Below are positions 7,873 to 11,602 of a DNA stretch of 11,602 nucleotides, in pieces. Within the stretch, counting starts at the first letter, position 1. Every line of letters begins with the position of its first letter. The position numbers and the translations under genes were made by a program. This stretch comes from UBA5209 sp034002865 (GTDB taxonomy: Bacteria; Patescibacteriota; Dojkabacteria; SC72), in assembly GCA_034002865.1 (NCBI GenBank), contig JAVEZR010000022.1, positions 1 to 11,602 on the forward strand, given 5' to 3'. Below the pieces are notes generated by a model that had not been told where the DNA came from, made no database searches, and worked only from the letters and a program-made list of their open reading frames with translations.

Positions 7873-7888
7873 TATAGTGAAAACTATA
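7873..7888. repeat. Short inverted repeat in the gap before mutS
   Basis: On the plus strand, TATAGT and ACTATA form a perfect 6-base inverted repeat around GAAA. It lies in the 51-base gap between the PEP-synthase-like gene and mutS and covers the -35 region of the putative mutS promoter. It has no T-run and only one G-C pair per arm, so it is not a terminator. A regulatory role is possible but unproven. Confidence 0.3.
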
Positions 7889-7902
7889 TACATTGATTGT
7901 TT

Positions 7903-10497
7903 CTATCTTTTAGAAAGTATTACTCTTGCCTCTTCATCAGATACAAGCTTTCTACTCTCTTTTATATCTTGATAGCTAACAGATATTCCGTATACTCCTG
8001 TTTGAACACAGTACTTTATTAAATCTTTACTGTTCTCTGCCATTACGATGAGTTGCTTTGGTGTATTTCTAGTAGTATCTGATATTGCATCCACTATCTT
8101 AAATGCACTATTTACTCCCAAGTTATACTTAGCTTTTAAATCATTCATATCAAAACCTTGCATCACTCTTACTACCCTTGGCATATTCAAGACTAAACCA
8201 TCTATCTTTGTATCTAAAATTTCATCAGCTAATATTACCTCAGTAGGACTATCAATTACAGCAAATATTTTAAATGTAGATGTTCTTCTTAAGCCTGCAG
8301 CAGAAACACTCTTTTTAAAATCATTCATAAGGGAACCATTCATAGGGGAGTGAATTGCAATATCCATATTTCTCTTCTTATACACATTTCTAACTCTTCT
8401 TACAATCATTAATACTCTTCTAAGTAGCTCTCTGTTATTAACATAGTGGGCTAAACCGTATACTGAATCCTCTAACTCCTTATCTTCAAAATCCTTACCT
8501 CTAGTTAAAGCTCTAAACTCTCCTACAGTAGAAGAGCCAATGGAGAGGAGTACCTGATTACCTTGGGCTAAATCAATATACTCACATATTTTTTCTGATA
8601 TTTCTTTGGAGTACTGAACATACTTTTTATCCTCAACAAATGCAAGTAAATGTCTACCCTGATTAATCATTAATCTGTCCAAATCAATATATACAAGACC
8701 GTGAGCATTACCTACATAGTCGATTAATTCGGAAGGTTTAGCAGTAGGATTGATAAAGACCTTTGTGGCAGAAGGGGAGAGTGAGAAATCTTTTGGAATT
8801 TTAAGTTCAGATACACTCTTACTTTCATCTTTAACTTCAATATCGTTACTCTTTAGCAGGTCTACCCCTGAGAGATTCTCCTCTCTGTATGCCTCTACAA
8901 CAGGGTGAACACTCTCTGTCTTGGGAGCATTGAAGGCCTCTTTCATTTCCTTACCCTTCTCTTTATACACACTACCTGTATTACCATCTAATCTAATGAT
9001 ATCCCCATCCTTTATTAGTAAAGATCCCTTCTGTGTACCTACAACTGCAGGTATATCAAACTCTCTACACAGTATGGAGGTGTCACTTGTAAGACCTCCT
9101 GTATCCATCACTACACCTCCTGCATGAACTATTAAAGACTCCATCTCTGAGCCATACTCCCTTATTACCAATATGTCGTTCTTACTGATCTGTATCTCTT
9201 TATCCTTCTCTAATACAACAGCTCTTCCCACAATCTGACCAAAGCTAGCCCCTATACCAGATACTAGTAGGTCTTCTTTTACCGATGCTAATGAGCTACT
9301 TTCAACTTTAGCTGTTTGCGAAGTCTTCTTTTTTGCAATACCTATTAATTTTGCAGTTACTGAATCATATTCATGTTTGTTACTCTGAACAATACGCTTA
9401 GCATGCTCCACTGCCTTACTCTCAATCATCCCTAAGCCTGAGTATTTATCTATACTTAATTTTAAGACCTCTGCCAATGTATCAAAATCTCTACTATCAA
9501 CAACGGTGAGAGTACTTTCTGCAGTTCTCTCGTACAAATCCTTACTTTGTAAAACCCATACCTTTCCTCCTGCTAGTACCCATTCAATATTTTGAGCCTG
9601 TCTAAGTTTATTTTCAACTATTAAAGCTATCTTAGAAATCTCTTTTAAGTATTTATCTTCAAGCTTCTGCCTATGACTCCAGTTATTAGATATCTTAATC
9701 CTCTCTACACCACTACTGCCTCTTGAACCACTTAACATTCTTACTTTCATCCACTCTTGAGGAGCAATATGCTTCTCTATTACATTTAACTCTTTCTTTT
9801 CTAAAAGATATGTATCTGGTGTTAACTCTCCTAAAGAGATTGTATCTCCCAATCCAAATATTGCCTCTATACTTAACTTTGTCGAATCTTGTGTGATTGG
9901 ATCTACAGTAAATGCTACTCCTGAGACCTCTGCCTGAATCATTTTCTGAACAACGACAGAGAGTTTAACATCAGCCAGGTTAATTCCCTTTGAGCTTGCA
10001 TATGCAACAACATCATCAGTGTACAGGGAGCTATATATTCTTTTAATAGAGTCTATTAGATTTTTCAAACCTCTAATATTTAACTCGGTAGAAAATACTC
10101 CACTAAACGATACTTCTGGAGAGGATGGAAACACTACAGAGGATCTTACAGATACCCAAGCATCAGTAAATCCAGAGAGCCTAGTATATGCAGAGAGTAG
10201 CTCTTCAACCACTTCATCATCAAACTCTGATTTAAGGAATGATTGTAATACTTCCGAGTCTTCAGGATTCTTACCACCCTCTAAAAGTTTCTCTGAATTT
10301 TTTAGAAGAGTTTGTGATACAAACTTATCATATATTCTAGAAGAGAGTACAAAGAATTCTGGTATTGGAATGTCCATATCTTTTAGTTGAAAAAGACTAA
10401 GCCCTTTTCTACCCACAGAAGACTCTTTGAGATTTTTAGAGTGGAAATCTTCCCAGTAATACACAAGCCTATTGATTTTTGTAGCAGTAGATGACAT
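7903..10497 (-). CDS. PEP synthase-like protein (ATP-grasp, swivel and barrel domains) lacking the catalytic histidine; probable pseudoenzyme
   Basis: The 864 residues follow the layout of phosphoenolpyruvate synthase (PpsA/PPDK family, usually about 790-870). The N-terminal ATP-grasp domain (about 20-320) shows SVGRKGLSL (27-35), SVRSS (116-120), VQKMIQAEVSGVAFTVDP (183-200), GLGDTISLGELTPD (215-228) and NIEWVLAGGKVWVLQSK (303-319). The phosphohistidine swivel domain (about 410-510) reads GGLTSDTSI (467-475), where active enzymes have GG.TSHA.I; the codon is GAC (Asp472), not His. The C-terminal barrel (about 575-850) aligns by ATKVFINP and DGLVL. However, its equivalents of the family's LRAE, RTSDFKTNE, GSNDLTQ and ICGQ motifs are replaced, and the catalytic cysteine motif is gone. 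The frame is intact with no stops, so selection probably maintains it. The ATG is the only standard start after an in-frame TAA (10519-10521). It lies 25 bases after the AI-2E-family gene. It may be a regulatory or scaffold paralogue of a true PpsA; its function is unknown. Confidence 0.8.
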   Translation of the reverse strand: MSSTATKINRLVYYWEDFHSKNLKESSVGRKGLSLFQLKDMDIPIPEFFVLSSRIYDKFVSQTLLKNSEKLLEGGKNPEDSEVLQSFLKSEFDDEVVEELLSAYTRLSGFTDAWVSVRSSVVFPSSPEVSFSGVFSTELNIRGLKNLIDSIKRIYSSLYTDDVVAYASSKGINLADVKLSVVVQKMIQAEVSGVAFTVDPITQDSTKLSIEAIFGLGDTISLGELTPDTYLLEKKELNVIEKHIAPQEWMKVRMLSGSRGSSGVERIKISNNWSHRQKLEDKYLKEISKIALIVENKLRQAQNIEWVLAGGKVWVLQSKDLYERTAESTLTVVDSRDFDTLAEVLKLSIDKYSGLGMIESKAVEHAKRIVQSNKHEYDSVTAKLIGIAKKKTSQTAKVESSSLASVKEDLLVSGIGASFGQIVGRAVVLEKDKEIQISKNDILVIREYGSEMESLIVHAGGVVMDTGGLTSDTSILCREFDIPAVVGTQKGSLLIKDGDIIRLDGNTGSVYKEKGKEMKEAFNAPKTESVHPVVEAYREENLSGVDLLKSNDIEVKDESKSVSELKIPKDFSLSPSATKVFINPTAKPSELIDYVGNAHGLVYIDLDRLMINQGRHLLAFVEDKKYVQYSKEISEKICEYIDLAQGNQVLLSIGSSTVGEFRALTRGKDFEDKELEDSVYGLAHYVNNRELLRRVLMIVRRVRNVYKKRNMDIAIHSPMNGSLMNDFKKSVSAAGLRRTSTFKIFAVIDSPTEVILADEILDTKIDGLVLNMPRVVRVMQGFDMNDLKAKYNLGVNSAFKIVDAISDTTRNTPKQLIVMAENSKDLIKYCVQTGVYGISVSYQDIKESRKLVSDEEARVILSKR

Positions 10498-10522
10498 TTC
10501 TTGGGCAGTAATTTTATCTTAA

Positions 10523-11602
10523 CTAAATACTACCTTTAGCTTTTAGTTTTTGCAAATCTATATAGAACTCATAGCAAATACGAAGGATAACGACGGTAGG
10601 TACAGCTAATACTGCTCCCCATATTCCTAAAAGGATGAAGAATACTGCAGCTGCAAACATGATAAAGATTGGGCGAAGTCCCATTACATTACCCATAACC
10701 TTAGGGATTATGTAATTGTTTTCAAGCTGTTGATATACAAAGAATATAACTAAGATTATAACTGCTGCTATCGGACCCTTAACTACTAAGGCAATGAATA
10801 GAGGAGGGATTGCAGAGAGTGTAGCACCAAGATTTGGTATAGAAGTCATTAAGGCTACAAAGACACCCATGGGAAGAGCAAATGGAATACCCATTATACT
10901 TAGAACTGTTCCCATTGTTATACCTGCAATAGTGCTTACAACCGCTTGACCTAATAGCCATCTACCCAGCTTATACTCTACCTCCAGTATTAATTTCTTT
11001 ACTCTCTTTCTTTTTACATCCGAAGTTATTCTTACAAGTCCTAACTCTAAGATATTGTCATGGTCTAATACTAGATATATTGAGAAGATAATAGAGGCAA
11101 AGAGTATTGCTGTAGAACTAAATACAGAGCCTACAGTATTCGCTATATTTTCAAAGCTATTACTAAGAGTTATTCCCTCTAAACCATCAGTTATAAATTT
11201 ATTTATTGATGAAGAATCAAATGAATATCCTAATATTGAAAAATCCTTAACGTTAGATATCAATGTATCTATCCAAACAGGTACAGATTCTACTAAACCA
11301 TCTATCTGATTAATAAAAGGTATAACAACAATTGCTACAACTGCGGAAATTAACAGTATACCTAATAGGTATGTAAGTGAAACTGCAATACCCTTACTTA
11401 TCTTCTTGTTCATAAGGAAGGTTACAATTGGACGTGCTGCAGACATAAATACAAAACCTGTAAAGAGGAATATAAAGACAGTTAATAGTTGAGGACCTAG
11501 GAAAATAATTAATAGTATTAAGGTAATTAATAGAATTAATTTCCAAGAAAGCTCTATTACTACTGTAGGTTTTTTCTCACTCTCCTTTCTCCTATACTTC
11601 TC
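10523..11602 (-). CDS. AI-2E family membrane transporter, partial (5' end outside window)
   Basis: The family comprises polytopic inner-membrane proteins of about 340-400 residues. Members have been linked to autoinducer-2 export or Na+/H+ exchange, but most are uncharacterised. Here 359 residues are visible and the frame is open to the last base, so the true start is beyond 11602; the ATG at 11446 is internal. A charged segment (EKYRRKESEKK) is followed by a first hydrophobic stretch (LILLITLILLIIFLG). Several more membrane segments follow, along with the family's conserved ending: YQQLENNYIIPKVMG, GLRPIFIMFAAAVFFILLGIWGAVLAVP and a short cytoplasmic tail. A soluble loop with PVWIDTLI and the helix around VKRKRVKKLILEVEYKLGRWLLGQ are also typical. 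It ends in TAG 25 bases before the PEP-synthase-like gene, so co-transcription is likely. The substrate cannot be read from the sequence; the family call is secure. Confidence 0.9.
   Translation of the reverse strand, partial: EKYRRKESEKKPTVVIELSWKLILLITLILLIIFLGPQLLTVFIFLFTGFVFMSAARPIVTFLMNKKISKGIAVSLTYLLGILLISAVVAIVVIPFINQIDGLVESVPVWIDTLISNVKDFSILGYSFDSSSINKFITDGLEGITLSNSFENIANTVGSVFSSTAILFASIIFSIYLVLDHDNILELGLVRITSDVKRKRVKKLILEVEYKLGRWLLGQAVVSTIAGITMGTVLSIMGIPFALPMGVFVALMTSIPNLGATLSAIPPLFIALVVKGPIAAVIILVIFFVYQQLENNYIIPKVMGNVMGLRPIFIMFAAAVFFILLGIWGAVLAVPTVVILRICYEFYIDLQKLKAKGSI

Noticed and set aside
8048..8353. Plus-strand open frame of 101 codons
   Set aside because: It is antisense to the C-terminal barrel of the PEP-synthase-like protein, with no recognisable motif and no promoter.
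10019..10390. Plus-strand open frame of 123 codons inside the PEP-synthase-like gene
   Set aside because: It is antisense to the conserved ATP-grasp domain, and its Ser-rich translation is typical of a shadow frame.
10527..10555. TTGCAA-17-TAGTAT on the minus strand before the PEP-synthase-like gene
   Set aside because: Both hexamers match only 4 of 6 consensus positions and lie inside the AI-2E coding end; in such AT-rich DNA this is expected by chance.
10779..10961. Minus-strand 60-codon frame inside the AI-2E-family gene
   Set aside because: It overlaps, in another frame, conserved transmembrane segments of the real gene; its Cys/Ser-rich translation is an artefact.
1..11602. UGA recoding to glycine (code 25), considered because of the CPR-like character
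   Set aside because: No long frame needs UGA read-through, all genes are full length with the standard code, and stops are TAA or TAG; absence of TGA stops in only seven genes is weak evidence.

Overview
The window is a gene-dense, AT-rich stretch (about one third G+C by eye) of a bacterial chromosome. It carries seven protein genes, two of them cut by the window edges, and I see no mobile element, CRISPR array, rRNA or tRNA. Several features suggest a Candidate Phyla Radiation (Patescibacteria) genome, perhaps of the Microgenomates/Dojkabacteria kind, but this is an inference. Arginine is written almost only as AGA/AGG, CpG is scarce, no start codon has a recognisable Shine-Dalgarno sequence, and -10 boxes sit directly against start codons. 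The standard genetic code fits: no reading frame is broken, and all seven genes end in TAA or TAG.

Layout. From 1 to 408 (+) is the 3' end of pheT. It runs tail to tail, with a 17-base overlap, into a class A penicillin-binding protein (392-3355, -). A 126-base divergent promoter region (3356-3481) separates that gene from hisS (3482-4774, +). After a 150-base gap comes a small stand-alone winged-helix protein (4925-5239, +), whose stop codon overlaps the stop of mutS (5236-7851, -). Upstream of mutS on the same strand are a PEP-synthase-like protein (7903-10497, -) and the 3' part of an AI-2E-family membrane protein gene that leaves the window (10523-11602, -). These last three lie head to tail with gaps of 25 and 51 bases and may form a transcription unit, although mutS also appears to have its own promoter.

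Most of the content is housekeeping: tRNA charging (PheRS beta, HisRS), cell-wall synthesis (PBP1A-like) and mismatch repair (MutS). The least ordinary gene is the PEP-synthase-like protein. Its three-domain architecture is kept, but the swivel-domain catalytic histidine reads as aspartate, the C-terminal PEP/pyruvate barrel has lost most of its signature residues including the cysteine motif, and two ATP-grasp contacts are replaced. It looks like a full-length, undisrupted pseudoenzyme with an unknown role.
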